From: Cladophialophora immunda
Lineage: Eukaryota > Ascomycota > Eurotiomycetes > Chaetothyriales > Herpotrichiellaceae
Length of the DNA stretch: 64,000 nt
Direction: 5' to 3'
NCBI RefSeq assembly: GCF_000835495.1
Contig: NW_015622541.1
Location: 4,774,001 to 4,838,000, forward strand
Position numbers and translations under genes: made by a program. Under the pieces are notes generated by a model. The model was given only the letters and a program-made list of their open reading frames with translations, had not been told where the DNA came from and ran no database searches. Positions 52,302-64,000 of the stretch are shown here, one piece after another; positions within the stretch are counted from its first letter, which is position 1, and each line of letters starts with the position of its first letter.

Positions 52302-52933
52302 TCATTGCGTCTTGAACAACAGTATGGCGACATGTCCCAGGTAGAAGTAGATGAAGTGTTTCGTCTCTGCCCGTGTTGATCAGTCACAACTCATCGTAGC
52401 GGGCGACGCTCGACGTACCGTGAGTGACAAAACTTCCGAAATTTCGGCCGACTATGCAATGCCATGTGGCCCCCTTTTTGGAGTCAAACTGCGAGACGGC
52501 GTCAGGAATCGTGTCGATACATTGTCATCAGGCTGGGGGTGCGCTGTACCTCTCGCTTAATGTGTTGAGCAATGTCCTATGGTCCTGGTGAGCATTGTGC
52601 CTTCACTCCAAGGAGTGTCATCCTGCAGCATACCTTCTCGACGCTGAATTTCTCCATTGCCTCCTGTGCTAAACGCAAGTCAATATCTCACATTCCGTCT
52701 CTTGGTGGCAGGCGCATAACCGTACCAACTTCGATTGCCTCTTGTTGCATGTCCTCGCTCTTCAGGTCCCGTCAACGATCGTCCAATCAATCACGCACGG
52801 CCGTCTTACCATATCGACAGATTTGATCTGGGCTTCACGTACAACATCAGCCGGGTGACCTGGGGAAGTGGGACATCTCAGACTCACGCTCCAACTTCAC
52901 CTTCTTCTCGGGGATCCCTTCAGCAGCAGCCAT
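52302..52933 (-). CDS. Cytoplasmic dynein light chain LC8 (DYNLL type)
   Basis: Hub protein of the dynein motor, binding intermediate chain and many other partners as a dimer; required for nuclear migration in filamentous fungi. Seven short exons, complement 52888-52933, 52810-52832, 52726-52759, 52634-52668, 52550-52576, 52419-52488 and 52302-52366, sum to exactly 300 nt, 99 residues. Each junction has GT-AG ends and correct phase. The product shows the invariant LC8 core: [70 protein letters not shown] and the C-terminal LLFKTQ. The length equals the family standard (about 90-100). The first junction uses an acceptor ending gtgaag, selected because it alone keeps the frame (KLEPQIKSVDM). 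The gene is invisible as a long open frame because six introns cut 300 coding bases. Confidence 0.95.
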
Positions 52934-54017
52934 GGTGTCGGCGTATTATATTAGGCAGGAAAGGTAACGAATCGCAGGGAGAAAGGCTGTACAGCGGATA
53001 GAAGAGTCGATGGATAACCTGTACCGAGTAGAGACGGGTGGACGAGTCTTGAACGATGGAAGCCTTCGGCGGAAGTTGCGCATGTGCAGGGGGCGCAAAT
53101 CATCACAAACCAGGGTGCCAGGGTCATGAGGGTCCAGCGAGTAACAGTGACGAGCCAAAATCCCAAAAATCAGCAAGTGTGCCGAGCGCGCAACGACAGA
53201 ACAACGTTGAGGCCACTTTTCTGACTAAGCTGCTACCTATCGGGAGGTACGCCAGATTGGCCGCTGGCTGAAAGTTGGAGGGCAAGTGGAAGATGAACGC
53301 TATTCAACCCGACGAAAGTGATATAGAACGACTGTTTCTGTATTGCACTGCTTTTTTCCACGGCCACGAGTTTCTTCTCTAAACTAGTATATGACACGTT
53401 CATTACCCACTCAGTCGTGACTCCAAAAGCGCCGTGTAAACTACCCTGGATCCTTACTTACGATGAGAATCTATATCTATAACCCATCGTCATCACCTCG
53501 CCATTTGTAGAAAGAGAAAGTAGATATGGGACTCAGAAATCAAATCAGGGGCAGCTCGAAACCACGGTTTTACACTACTCCCAGGTCCACTAGCCTAGAC
53601 GGCAGTGATCGGGTGTAGGTCTAGGTTTGAGCACACAGTTCATCACAGTCCCTTGAAGAGAACAGGGCGTTACCTGAAATTCCTACTACAACTTTTGCTT
53701 GGAGAGAGGAAAAGGGTTGAGGGGGGATGAACCCTTGCTTAAATAGCTGCAAGCTCCCTAGGCGCGGGTACCGCCAAGCGGCTTCATCGCCTTTGTGCCA
53801 CTGGTAGAATGCCAGGCAACCATTCAGTAGTGTGCGGGAGCACAACTCTCACGGGCCTGCTGCGAATCATTGTTTGAATTGTTCGGGGGAGACGGGATGG
53901 TAAGTATCTATCTAGCAACTGTGGGAGTAATGGTTCATTAACAGGACACGAAAATTGGGCAGCGGCTTGAACAGCGGTGAGCGTCAACTTGGTATATCCC
54001 GCAGCAGCACAGAAGAA
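52934..54017. other. Intergenic region
   Basis: About 1.1 kb, upstream of the LC8 gene and downstream of the membrane protein gene. A plus-strand frame at 53056-53271 has no recognisable content. Confidence 0.5.
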
Positions 54018-57000
54018 TCACTCGGCTTTGCCCTTCCCATTCGAATGTGACACGCCGTGCCTCTTATCCCTGCCGCTTTCTTTCGTATTCTTGGTTCCGA
54101 AAGTCCCAGTCCTGCTCCTCCAGGTCGTCACTCTCTCGGGCTTTCGTTCAATTTGGAAGCTGAAGTCGACTTCGCCCACAAGGCTCTTCACCATTCCTAT
54201 CAATCGCTCCAGCTCCTCGCTGACCAGACTGCTGGCAACCTGACAGACGGCAAAGGCCGCATAGCAAGGCTCAGCGACATGTTCGACGCGTAAAACATCG
54301 GGGTCGATAATATGGAGGTCTGGACCGAGACGATACGGGTGCGGCACTCTTAGGAAGGGTGGAAGAGGCTGTGCGTTGGTGACGCTGGCGGAGAGCAGAC
54401 TGAGCATGGACGTGATATCGTGCGTCGTTATGTTGAGGCCGCGCATGAAGAGGCGAAAGTTGTTGATCCATGGCTGATCGGTGTCTGGGAGTGTTTGGGA
54501 TTCGCCGGTCAGGATGGGAGCGAGATGACGGGTCGACGGGGCCGCAGATGCAGAGAACAGAGGGGAGGCTGGAGAAAAGGTGCGCGTTGAATACGAGATG
54601 AGTGTCATGTAGTTGAAGATGGTTTGCATGGATGCGATGATATCGTGGTACGTTTCTTTGGGAAAGCGGCCGCCGATGGTGGGCTCCCATTCACTAGCCA
54701 ACAGGTGCAGTTTCGAAATCTGGATCCCCGTCTTTGCAAACGCTTTATTTCGTGCCTTTTCGACTCGGTAGGCCGGACTTTTCTTGATCCGGGGGTCCAA
54801 GATATCGTCTCGGAGGCGCATCTCAACCGTGCTGTGTACTGTCGCGTAGTATGTGGCCAGAAGGTACAGCCCCGCTCCAAGATCTCGTCGTAGTTTACCA
54901 TGAGTAGTCATCGGGAATGGAAAATATGACCAGATGAAAGCGACGAATGTCCCGGTCAGGACGGTGGCAAGTCTGTACGGCGCCAGAAGATAGATTGGAT
55001 AGTATGGCTGCCCATTCGAGGCTACCGTCTCCTTTCCAAGTTTCGTAACTTCCAGTTCATATCCCACAATCAAGAGATTGGTGACATTGAAGAGGATAGC
55101 GCCGACAGAAAATTGTGGGAACTTGAAGATTGTGTAGAATCCGAGGAATTCGACGATGAAGAGGACTGGAATGACTCCGCCGGCTTTCCCGTCTGCGATA
55201 TACCACAGGGTAATCGAGCTGCAACATGCTGCTATTGTTCCGACGACCCGCCCCAGAAATCCGATCACCGAAGCACCGGTCGTTGGGGCCAGTGATATGG
55301 CAACAAGGATGAGAGCCCATAAGCCCCGCTGCTGGAGAAACCAATCCTGGGTGTCGCGAAGAAAGGCGATGATTGCCACAGTCATCACCGCGCAGACAGC
55401 TCTGAATCCGAAAGCCGATTCTTCAGACGCGAAGAAGTGTGATGTGCTCCGTATGTGATCACCGATGATTTCCAGGTAGCTGGCAGCTGGCAGATGTTCG
55501 GGGTCTTTTCGTTTTCTGTAGGCTTCTCCGAGATGAACAATGGTTCGAGTGCCCTCGCGACCCGTGATCGTGGGATCAGCTATGGAGTCCTTCGAGATCC
55601 ACATACTTCGAATCCATTTTTTCATTCTCCTCTTTCCAGGGAGGATCAACTTGGATCCCCTCTTCAAGGCTTCTTCTGATTTGACATCGGCGAACACCAC
55701 CAGGTCCAGAACGCCTTTCGCAGTGGACCAGGTCAGGAACTCGATGTACAAGACCAGATACATGCGTTGTTGGTTCTTTCGGTGATGCCTTAGCCCTGCG
55801 AAATGGCGTGTCATCGTCGGCTGTGGATCTCTTGAAAGATCGGTCATGAAAGTAACCGGAAGATCAACACTGGCTGCTTGACTCCAACCCTGCAAGGTGC
55901 TGGCGCGGGACGCGTCAAACTCGTCGATCTTTTGACTCAGGAAAGCCGCGAAATCCAGGTCCCCGGACCGTGGGTTTCCCTTCTCTGCGTCTTCTGCCCG
56001 TTTTCTCCTCCGGCCAAATCGCAATTGAATGTATATATGATCCAGCGCATTTTCCAAAGTCTCTGCTAGAGAGTCGAAGGAACTCACGAGCGAATCCATC
56101 ACATTGGCCCACGCAACACGCTCTGCTTCCAAGTCGTCGAAAGCTAGACCGTCGGCATCATCGTCATCTACTGCGCCGACTGCTCGAATGGCCACTTCTT
56201 TCAAGATGTCAACCAACGTGGACATTCCGTTCATGGGCAACAGAATAGATTGGAGCAATTCGCGAATCTTTTTGATGTCGTACACGTCGAGATGGCCAAC
56301 GGCAAACTCTGTCTTGGCATATTCCAGTTCGGTATGCATGCGACCGAAGGTTGCAGAGAGACCTGCGGTGCTGTTCTTCAACCGTTGCGCTTCTGGCGAG
56401 TTTGTGGCTCGGATCTCTTTGGGGCTCATCCTCGCCGTCGAAACGTTCGTCTCTTGCACGCAGGTGAAAACCAAGTTTTTGCGTCGCATTCGTCGCATGT
56501 AAGCACCCTGAGCCGCCAGAGAATCCTTGAGCTTGCTGACAAAGTCATCCGTCAACTTGAAGCATAGCTTCCGGTGACTTCGGGGGAAAATGAAGAACGA
56601 AACGCCGACTGCGATTGCAAACCCCATCAGAAATGCCCCAATCATGTGTTTGATCAAGATCTCGCCTTGCGACATGCTTGCTATTCGCTATCGAACGTCA
56701 GCTCACGCTTTTGACCGGAATCCTGGGGCGTCTTACCGTGGCGTTGACCGAAGCGACAATGACAAAAAAGCTCAAAATAGTGCCTGTGACTGAATATTGT
56801 GGACGCATCGCCCGTCCCACGTTGATGAGGTAGATGGACACACAGAGCCACACGCCAATTATCGCGCTAGCCGAGGCGTTGTAATCGACTTTGAGATTGG
56901 TGTTTGGCGAATCACGCTGTGCTGCGCTCTCTGAATGTTCCCTGGACTTGACTGCACAGTAGATAGACAACAGCATGACAGCTGCAGAGAGGCAGACCCC

Positions 57001-57423
57001 TAAAATATTCAAGGTCATAGTCTGGACGAATCGTGCTCGAGGCTGGGTCGCGAACGAGAAGAAGGCCATAATGGATACCAGATATCCCAGGGTTGTATAG
57101 ATACGTGAGACCGAGTTTGACTGGTTCCTGTTGCTCGTTTAGAGCTGTGATCTTTGGAAGTTTACCATACTCACATTGCTGCGGCGATTGCCGGCGGTAG
57201 GGCACCTCTGTCTCTACGTTATTTTTGAGCAAACATCAACGAAGGGTACAATATACTTTGCCATCATTTTGACGGTCTCCAAGTCGAGATCTAGCCATTG
57301 CCATGCCCGCTTCCAAATTCGGGTTGATGACTCCAACTCTTCAGTCGTGCTGGACGAGTGGTCGGTATCCGACTCCAGGGTTGATCGAGACGAGGGATCC
57401 TCATCATCGCTTTTGTCCTGCAT
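54018..57423 (-). CDS. Large ArAE/FUSC-type multi-pass membrane transporter (ALMT-like)
   Basis: Four exons, complement 57257-57423, 57175-57207, 56737-57127 and 54018-56687, 1086 residues. The 33-bp second exon is fixed by phase: it gives KMMAKGALPPAIAAAMNQSN, the first hydrophobic hairpin of the family. Further helices are YTTLGYLVSIMAFFSF, TLNILGVCLSAAVMLLSIY and MIGAFLMGFAIAVGVSFFIF. A second membrane block (residues about 600-770) has FGFRAVCAVMTVAIIAFL, GRVVGTIAACCSSITLWYI and YRLATVLTGTFVAFIWSYFPF. Long cytosolic helical regions lie between and after. This two-block plan is that of fungal ArAE-type (formerly DUF2421/2422) proteins related to bacterial aromatic acid exporters and plant ALMT channels. 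The transported compound is probably an organic or aromatic anion; this is inference. Total length fits the family's usual 1000-1100. Confidence 0.87.
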
Positions 57424-58298
57424 TGTGATTTTAAGGAAACTGGGTGGGAGAAAGGAAACAGGTCATCGGGACCTGATTTCTCGCTTCATGACTTAGGGGT
57501 CTTTCTTCGACGCGGTCCAGTCGATCCCGCCGGACGGGGAACGTAGTTTACCAGGTCCCGGTGACAAAAGCCGGGACTGAACTCTCCACGCTTTCAGATT
57601 CTCGATTAGGACGGATCGCCACAGATGCACACCTACTCATACGTCCTGTTTCGAATGGGAATTCGAGTTAAAATGGTAGTAAATGCTTGAAGTTGCGTAA
57701 AGAATTTTATATTTTGAAGTCTTGAAAATGCGGCGCGTCGGCATAATCTGATATCACGTGGGACTAGAAAGGACGATCTCCCCGAGAAGCACCGAGTATG
57801 GGGTTAGGCTGTTGTGGGGCTGGGGAAACAACAGGGCGGCGTTACTCTTGGCCCAAAGGGGCTCGAGCTGGGTATCCAATCACCTCGATTTGATTCAGGT
57901 CTTCCCTGCGAGGCACATCTAGGATACCGTACACGACCAATACCTTGAGATTGCCGTTTCGCCTCTATCATGGCGTTACTGGCCAACTCATCTATATAGA
58001 TGTCCACTCTGCGTCCGAGTCCGACTCGTTTGGTGCGGTCAATTCGAGCTTCATCGGGATGCGAGATCCTTTGTGCAGGTCGATCAACACAGATTCAACC
58101 GTGCACGTGGGCGTCGCGAAAAGTCCATGTACTCGGAATCGAATGGGAGCTTACATGGCTACAGTTTCAAGTTGGTACACCGATGCTTCTCGAACGGGAT
58201 ACGTTGATTGAATTGTTGTATCTGGCTGCATACTCAACGAGGTAGCTATGGCTGGACGCAATGTTACTTGTGCCGTTCTTCTCGATTGCTGCCCTAAA
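57424..58298. other. Intergenic region
   Basis: About 870 bp, promoter of the ArAE-type gene. A TA-rich patch lies near 57700-57760. No gene seen. Confidence 0.5.
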
Positions 58299-60255
58299 CT
58301 ACACAGGCACAGGACATCCGAAGCTGACGGCGACGGTTCCACCAGGGCCGAAGACAGCAATCAAACCTTCAATAGCAGCCCAGGTACCCATGCCACAGCA
58401 TGCAAGGCCAAGAAGGATGTAGATCAGTGCAATTGTGCTCCTAAACCAAGTCTTCTTGTAGCCTCTAATCCATCGCTTGATGCCGTCGTCGTGCCTGATC
58501 GTTTCGCGCGTGGCCGGGTTGAAGCCCTCGCCCGGAAGTTCCGCAGCCTTGTGGATGATGCTGCTCAGGTACATCATGCCGGGGAAGGTATATGTAAAGT
58601 TCATCATGAAGACGGCGCCGACAAAGCTGACGATGCCGTTGAGGTTGGGGACCGCTCCAGCAACGATGAACGCAAGAATCCAATAGCATGGTCCCAAGAG
58701 GTACCAGAGGATCTTGCCCTTCTTTTCAACAATCGAGGGGAATTTGAAGATGGCTTGGAACACTTCAAGGTACACCGTCTTCATGCCGATGTTGAAGTAC
58801 ATGATGATGGCAATCCAGCCGGAGAGAAGTCTGAGAACGTTGCCTGCAGTCTGCAGACCATAGGGATTGACAACGTTCACGATGTTGTTGGCAGAGTACT
58901 GGCCGTAGAAAGAGTAGACAAAGACACCGAAGAACATATAGACGATGCAGATGAAGGCCTGGGCAAGGAACATGCCTTTCCAGAAGTCCAGCGGATGTCT
59001 CATTTCCGAGAGGAAGGCGACGAAGAGCAGAGCGCCAGCGTATGCGTAGACCATGGTGTTGACAGCGTTGAACGTAGCCGCAAAGCCCGGGGATTGCTGC
59101 TGGTACTGATCTGGTGGAATGCCAGCAAAGACTTTGATGGGCTCGATGGTCTGGATAAGCGTAGACTTTGTGATTGCTGGGTAGTACGGCGCGAAGTGTG
59201 AAGCGGCCACCATGCTGTTGGAACGCGGGTCAGCAAGCTATACAAGTACAACAACAGGGCCGAGGAAGCAAGACTCACCAGATGATGAAGTTCACAATGT
59301 TCATCCACACGGCAGCGTTGGAAATCCATCCGATCTTCCTCAAGCTTCGAATGAATCCTCCCAGCATCCCGACAACCATGATGACAACCATCATAGCCAC
59401 GAAGCAGACGCTCGAGTGAGCGATCTGCTCAATGTTCAAGGCCTTGCTGAAGATCAAGATGGCGACGGTGAAGAATTGCTGGAGCGACTGAGCGACGTTG
59501 ATGAAATGGCGCATTTGCACGCCGAAGAGCCGCAAGAATGGATCACCAAAGCTCTGCATGGGGTAACGGGATGAGTCGAGATCGAGGAAAGTCTTCCAGA
59601 TTACCCAGCCGCCCCAGGCAGCGAAAATGCCGAAGATGAGGTAGAGTGCTACACCGGTGCCATAGCCCACGCTGGCAAAGACAAACCTTTATTGAACTGT
59701 TAGCCACGATCTGCTATTATTTTAAGTCTCAGGGAGTACCTACGGCGCACCTGACCAACCGAGAATATCAGTGGTGATGAGGAAGAACATCTGACCCCAG
59801 CTGGCAGTTCGGAGTGCACGGGCAGCAGTGCGCCATTCCGCGTCGGTGACCCTCAGCGCAGAGTCGATAGACCCGCCATTGTCGACATCAGTGACGACCC
59901 CAGCCGGCTGCTTCTCGTTGAGTTGCGCCAAGGTCTGAAGTCTGGTCTCCTTCTCTGCTTTCGCCTTCTTTCGACCAGACTTGGAAAAGGCGTTTTTGAT
60001 TGAGTCGCGAAGGGGGGAGCCGTGCTCAGCTTGGAACACTTTGTTCTCTTCAACCTCCATCTCACGTTCGATTTTGGCCCAGTAGACGTATTCTTCATAC
60101 GTCACGGTGCTGTCGGTACGAGCGGCGAAGCCCCATGTGCGCTCCATGACCTGCGGCTTCTCACTGCTGGGCGAGACTGATGGCTTGCGCATCTGCTGCT
60201 CGGTCACCACATCCAGCTCCGGCGCTGGATGTGTTACTGGGGCGATATGCTCCAT
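58299..60255 (-). CDS. AAAP-family amino acid permease (Mtr-like)
   Basis: Exons complement 59744-60255, 59279-59686 and 58299-59214 (introns 57 and 64 bp), 611 residues. About 150 residues of hydrophilic, basic N-terminal tail precede the transporter core. The core has about eleven membrane segments, including MFFLITTDILGWSGAPFVFA across the first splice, VALYLIFGIFAAWGGWVIW, VCFVAMMVVIMVVGMLGGFI, NFIICMVAASHFAPYYPAI across the second splice, MVYAYAGALLFVAFLSEM and FICIVYMFFGVFVYSFYGQY. YAYAGALLFVAFLSEMRHP matches the conserved region of the auxin/amino acid permease family, and the fungal neutral amino acid permease Mtr is the nearest known type. The protein is likely at the plasma membrane, with the tail subject to ubiquitin or phosphorylation control (Ser/Pro and Lys-rich). 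Substrate is not determined. Confidence 0.88.
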
Positions 60256-62343
60256 GACTGAAAGACGGTGGAGTGAGTGGATGAGAGAGACACAAAAAGG
60301 AAGCCGTGCGCTGTGAAGGAATGCAGGGTTGTCAGAGGACCAGGACGCTCCTAATAAGTGGCCACGCGAAGGGAGCTGTCTGGTCATATCCCTGCTGTCG
60401 CTCCTCACGATGTAACATGAAAGCGAACACACGAGCATTCGGGTATTGACGGTTCTGCCATTGGTACCCGCTGGAAATTGCGCACGCGGTGTTGGCGATA
60501 TCTCGTACTCCTCATGATAAGATGAAGCATGCTTGGGTCGCACAAGCACGACAATAAGCTCTGCTGCGATTGGAGGGGCGACCAATGAGGGTCCATAGGA
60601 TGAGCTTCGGTCGCCGCCATGTCCAACAAGCAACGGGGCAGAGGTACGAGGTAGAAATGCAGCGTTTCATCGCAGGTCGCTAAGCCAACGGGACACGGCT
60701 CGCGATCAAGATAGCCAAGATAGGATCTGCACTATAGACTGTATTGACCCCGGACACGCCAAGCACGAATCATCCCTGAGCGGGAAGGTGACAAGCTTTA
60801 CAAGCTGCCAAGCTTCCTTCGATTCGGCCTCGAAGGGTGTCGGAAACCTTGGCAAACCTTGGCAATGGCAAACGTTGTCTTACCTTGGTCGGAGAAGCGC
60901 AGGAGCCGTTGATTGCATTGAGCCTGATTCCAACGCAATGTCCATCCGTTGATCTGGCCCTGCTCCACCCCCAATGCACGGAGATGACGCCCAGCAGGGA
61001 GAACCACTAAATCCATACACCCCTGCCTCAGTCTCAGGGAATGGCACGTCCAAAAAGCGAGGAGTTCGATGTAACACTTCCCTCGCTACCTTTGAGCCAT
61101 CAATGCACTAATCGATCCTATCATGTCTTTGAGCGGCGTTATCCGGCATATAATCCCAACGGCGAATTGTTGTAGATTGCTGTCCAAGGCCCACTATCGC
61201 ATGATAAAGAAACTGAAGAACCCCGCGTGGATGGGGGATCAGCTGTAGTAGGTCGATGGCTAGATGTCTATCTACATAGCTATCTGGTCTTGTGCTGGGC
61301 TGTCTCCGGGAGAGTACCGAGTAGAGGGAGTGTGTAACAGGAGATAGAGATATCTAGGCGTTTAAATAGACGGGCCGTGCCAAGCCGGCGTATCTTCCTA
61401 TTCTGGCCATACATGTGACTTTCGGAGTCTTTTGACCCGTCGCCATTGGCCTGTGTCTCCTATCTGCCCAGATTAGTGACAAAGAGTGGATATGTCCCTG
61501 TGCCAGACTCCGTGCTCAGTCCACCCGACAAAAGGACAGGCAGATTATTGATTTGTCGGCGAATCGCATGTGCACGGTGTCATGCGGGGAGAAATTTGGT
61601 AATGCGCACCTCTTCTAGATCCCTGTCGAACATACTGGAATAAGGCCGTTCTGCTCTCCGGGTGGCGCGTACTTGATGCAAGCGAATAACAGATTGAGCG
61701 ACATGTTCGGATGGTCGGATCGAGTCCATGATTCACTGAAAATGGTTGCGCCTCGGTCTAGATTCCTGCAGTCCTTTCCAGTTGAATGCCATCTGTTGAT
61801 CACTGCACTAATGAGATGACATACTTCATGTCCTAGAGTGGCCAGACCTTTGGAGGATACTCTGTAGGGATATCACTCTGTCGTGGGCCAGGCCCCGATG
61901 AAGTCTCCGCTTTCACAGCGCATACATTCATGTGTGACCGGGGAATTCTGACGAGGATAGCGCGATCTCGATCGTGATGAATGGCCAGTCATCTCAGGCC
62001 AGGCTCCGGCAGCTTAACTAAGGTGCCGATATCTCTTGAGGCGTCTGCTCAGACCCCGTCCGAATCTGCCATGTCTCCAGGTGCACGATAGGCGCTAACC
62101 CAGATCACCTTCTAATGAACCATGGCTGGCTGAAAATAGCCCTGTTTGGAGACGACAAGGCAATTGTCTATTCTTTGAAAGCATAGATGCCTTAACCGAA
62201 ATACCCTAGCTATAAGCGAGGTCGCGCTGGGAAGATGTAAATATATCGTGTCTTATATTTTCTATAAGAGTGTTTTGTAGAGCCTTGACACTGATCTACG
62301 GACGAGAAACAGGACTCTTTCTTACGAGTTAACTAGCGGGTCT
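60256..62343. other. Long gene-free region
   Basis: About 2.1 kb between two minus-strand genes, including the promoter of the permease gene. A ccttggcaa triplication lies near 60848-60870. The 62200-62290 stretch is TA-rich. No gene, RNA or mobile element recognised. Confidence 0.5.
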
Positions 62344-63963
62344 TCATGCCACACGAGGATTTTCCTGTTGGTGGGCGTGCTTAGCATGTAATACCTCCAC
62401 TGGTGCGTCGACATGATAGTTCATTGTCTCTCTCAAGTCGCCGAGAAACAGGGTGCACACCAAACCCAAGACACCAAACGGCGCTGCGATGATGAAGACC
62501 ACCCTCAATGAATCCGCAAAGGCCTGCTTGACGGCAGCGACACCTAGTCTGATGATCTCCGGGGTCACACCAGGGACTTGTAGTAGGGTGGTCTGGTTGT
62601 TAGCAGCAAGTGCTTCCACGAAGAGTGGTATCGATGTCGAAGGGAGACCGCCAATGACGGCCGCTCTGCCTACATCGTGAGGAAGGTTCGATGTAAGCTT
62701 GTTGTTGAAGGCTACTGAGAAGATTGCCGTGAACGCTGTGCCGGAAAGGGCGCGGGCGGAAACAATCACAGCGGAGGCGCTGGCGATGAGTCGGTGTGGA
62801 ACGGCAAGTTGGACGCCAGCGACAATCAGGATTAGTGGAGCCCCGAAGCCTAGGCCTGCCAGGCCCGAGAACATCAGAGCATTCAACGAATCACCTGGTT
62901 GGATGGTGGCCAAACCAACCATGGCGCCGGTATATATCGTCAAACCAACGAACATCGGCCATCTGATGTTCTTGAACTTGGTGCTCAGAAAACCGTATAC
63001 AGCGGACGAGAATATTCCAACAACCCAAAACGGCTGGATGTAGGCGACTGCCAATAACGGATCTGTCTCGAAGAGCGATGTCACTCTTTGACGAACGTTA
63101 GTGGACGTCAGCGTCTATTTGCCTGGCAGGTTTGCTTACAAAGGAGGATAGAAGATGCTGTAGGCGAAAATCAGGACGCCTTCGATGAGAACCAAGGTGC
63201 AGCAGAGGATGAAGGTTCGTCCTTTTGATTTCCCACCGCGAAACATGTCGTGGTGAAGAATCCCGGTTGTGGTGCCTTTCCATTCGTAGAGCCCAAATGC
63301 CACAATGCCAACACATCCAAGGACTAGTGTCACGACCGTGCGCGCGTTGGACCAGCTGTATAGCCCTCCACCAAGGGTCAATCCAGCCAGCAGGAACGTC
63401 AAGCCAATCGTGATCAAGCCACATCCGGGTAGGTCCAGGCTGAGAATTTTCTTGCCGAGGGGAAGGCTTTCGACGGCAGTGTGCCTCTTCGGAGGGCGAT
63501 AGCCAACAGTTATCCCGACAAGAGTTACGATCCACATGGCCATCTGAAACCAATAGTAGTTGCGCCAGCCATTTAGGTTGTCCCGCTTGATCAGAGCACC
63601 CATGGTCAACTGGCCAAGGACTGCTCCAGAGTATGTGAACATGTTGAGCAGGCCCTGGGCAAAGGGACGCCACTTTCGTGGTAAGATCTCGCTTGGTACC
63701 ACGTATGCTAGCGGAATCATGGCGAATCCGATACCTATCACCGTCTGTCCCGCAATGAGGCTGCCCATGCTATGAGATCTAGCGGCGACCCCAGAACCCA
63801 CCACCGCAGCAGCGCATCCAACACAAAGCAAGAGTTTGCGGGCTTGAAAGATATCTGAAGCTGAGGAGAACACGGGCCCGAGGACGGCTTGAACCAAGGA
63901 TAGAGCATTGGGGATCCACGTCTGTGAGGCAGGGTCATGTAGGGCTTCCCCTAAATACGAGAG
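62344..63963 (-). CDS. MFS transporter, TRI12/siderophore-type, 5' partial
   Basis: Major facilitator with 14 expected helices, exporter or iron-siderophore importer type. Exons seen: complement 63140-63963 and 62344-63085 (54 bp intron, gtaagc...caaag). An acceptor (cacgaag) at the edge of the window implies further upstream exons outside. Readable motifs are LSYLGEALHDPASQTWIPNA, SLVQAVLGPVFSSASDIFQA, LIAGQTVIGIGFAMIPLAYV, VPSEILPRKWRPFAQG, NGWRNYYWFQMAMW and, across the splice, FYPPLVTSLFETDP. All are characteristic of the fungal TRI12-like MFS subfamily. The C-terminus is NYHVDAPVEVLHAKHAHQQE. The name of the subfamily comes from one studied efflux pump and does not show what this protein transports; no biosynthetic genes lie nearby in the window. 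Confidence 0.88.
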
Positions 63964-64000
63964 CTTCGTGGGAAGTCAGCATCAGAGTTGAAAATTCTGG

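Noticed and set aside
53056..53271. Cys-containing small plus-strand frame (starting MEAFGGSCACAGG), considered as a metallothionein-like gene
   Set aside because: Cysteines are limited to the first 20 residues and do not follow a metallothionein pattern; it lies in the upstream region of the LC8 gene.
62344..63963. Biosynthetic gene cluster suggested by the TRI12-type MFS transporter
   Set aside because: No polyketide synthase, peptide synthetase, terpene synthase or P450 gene is present in the window.
1..64000. CRISPR arrays, rRNA genes, intact transposons
   Set aside because: None of the expected repeat spacing, rRNA core sequences, transposase or reverse transcriptase motifs was seen.

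Overview
The window is nuclear DNA of a filamentous ascomycete (Pezizomycotina). The evidence is short GT-AG introns of mostly 47-83 bp with CTRAY-like branch sites, monocistronic genes on both strands, and fungal-only families: Zn2Cys6 regulators, HET-like and HeLo-like proteins, NmrA-like proteins, TRI12-type MFS transporters and ArAE/FUSC-type membrane proteins. I cannot fix the order or species. One duplicated segment carries a C-to-T biased, RIP-like mutation pattern, which also points to filamentous ascomycetes.

Layout. 0-7 kb: a Zn2Cys6 regulator (cut by the left edge), a Fat1-type very-long-chain fatty acid transporter/acyl-CoA synthetase, and a metzincin-type zinc protease carrying C-terminal H-type-lectin-like repeats. 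7-9.5 kb: largely empty, with one possible last exon. 9.6-21 kb: an SDR, a coiled-coil protein, a peroxisomal ABC half-transporter, a D-2-hydroxyacid dehydrogenase divergent from a zinc polyol/alcohol dehydrogenase, a rearranged set of fragments of that dehydrogenase, and an NmrA-like protein. 22.8-29.5 kb: a large secreted protein with a likely N-terminal histidine, a sphingolipid fatty acid 2-hydroxylase (Scs7) and a coiled-coil protein. 31-36.8 kb: a repeat protein, a broken HET-like gene, a long TC/TG microsatellite, a RING protein whose C-terminus I read as a YEATS domain, and an unknown basic protein. 37.6-45.2 kb: a GH30 glucanase, a second Zn2Cys6 regulator with an SDR just downstream, and a small protein with a mitochondrial-type N-terminus. 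46-50 kb: a HeLo-like/ankyrin protein of six exons. 50-64 kb: a GST, a dynein light chain (LC8) gene split into seven small exons, an ArAE/FUSC-type membrane protein, an AAAP amino acid permease and an MFS transporter cut by the right edge.

How the genes relate. Four products concern fatty acid or lipid handling (Fat1-type transporter, peroxisomal ABC transporter, Scs7 hydroxylase, possibly the first SDR), but they are scattered and do not form a cluster. The 31-34.7 kb stretch puts a STAND/HET-type repeat protein, a decayed HET-like gene and the RING-YEATS protein next to each other, and another HeLo-like protein lies at 46 kb. The 17-19.6 kb stretch holds a divergent oxidoreductase pair followed by an inverted, RIP-like copy of one partner's 3' end. 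No complete transposon, CRISPR array, rRNA or tRNA was recognised. Exon boundaries were placed by hand from splice signals, frame continuity and family expectation.
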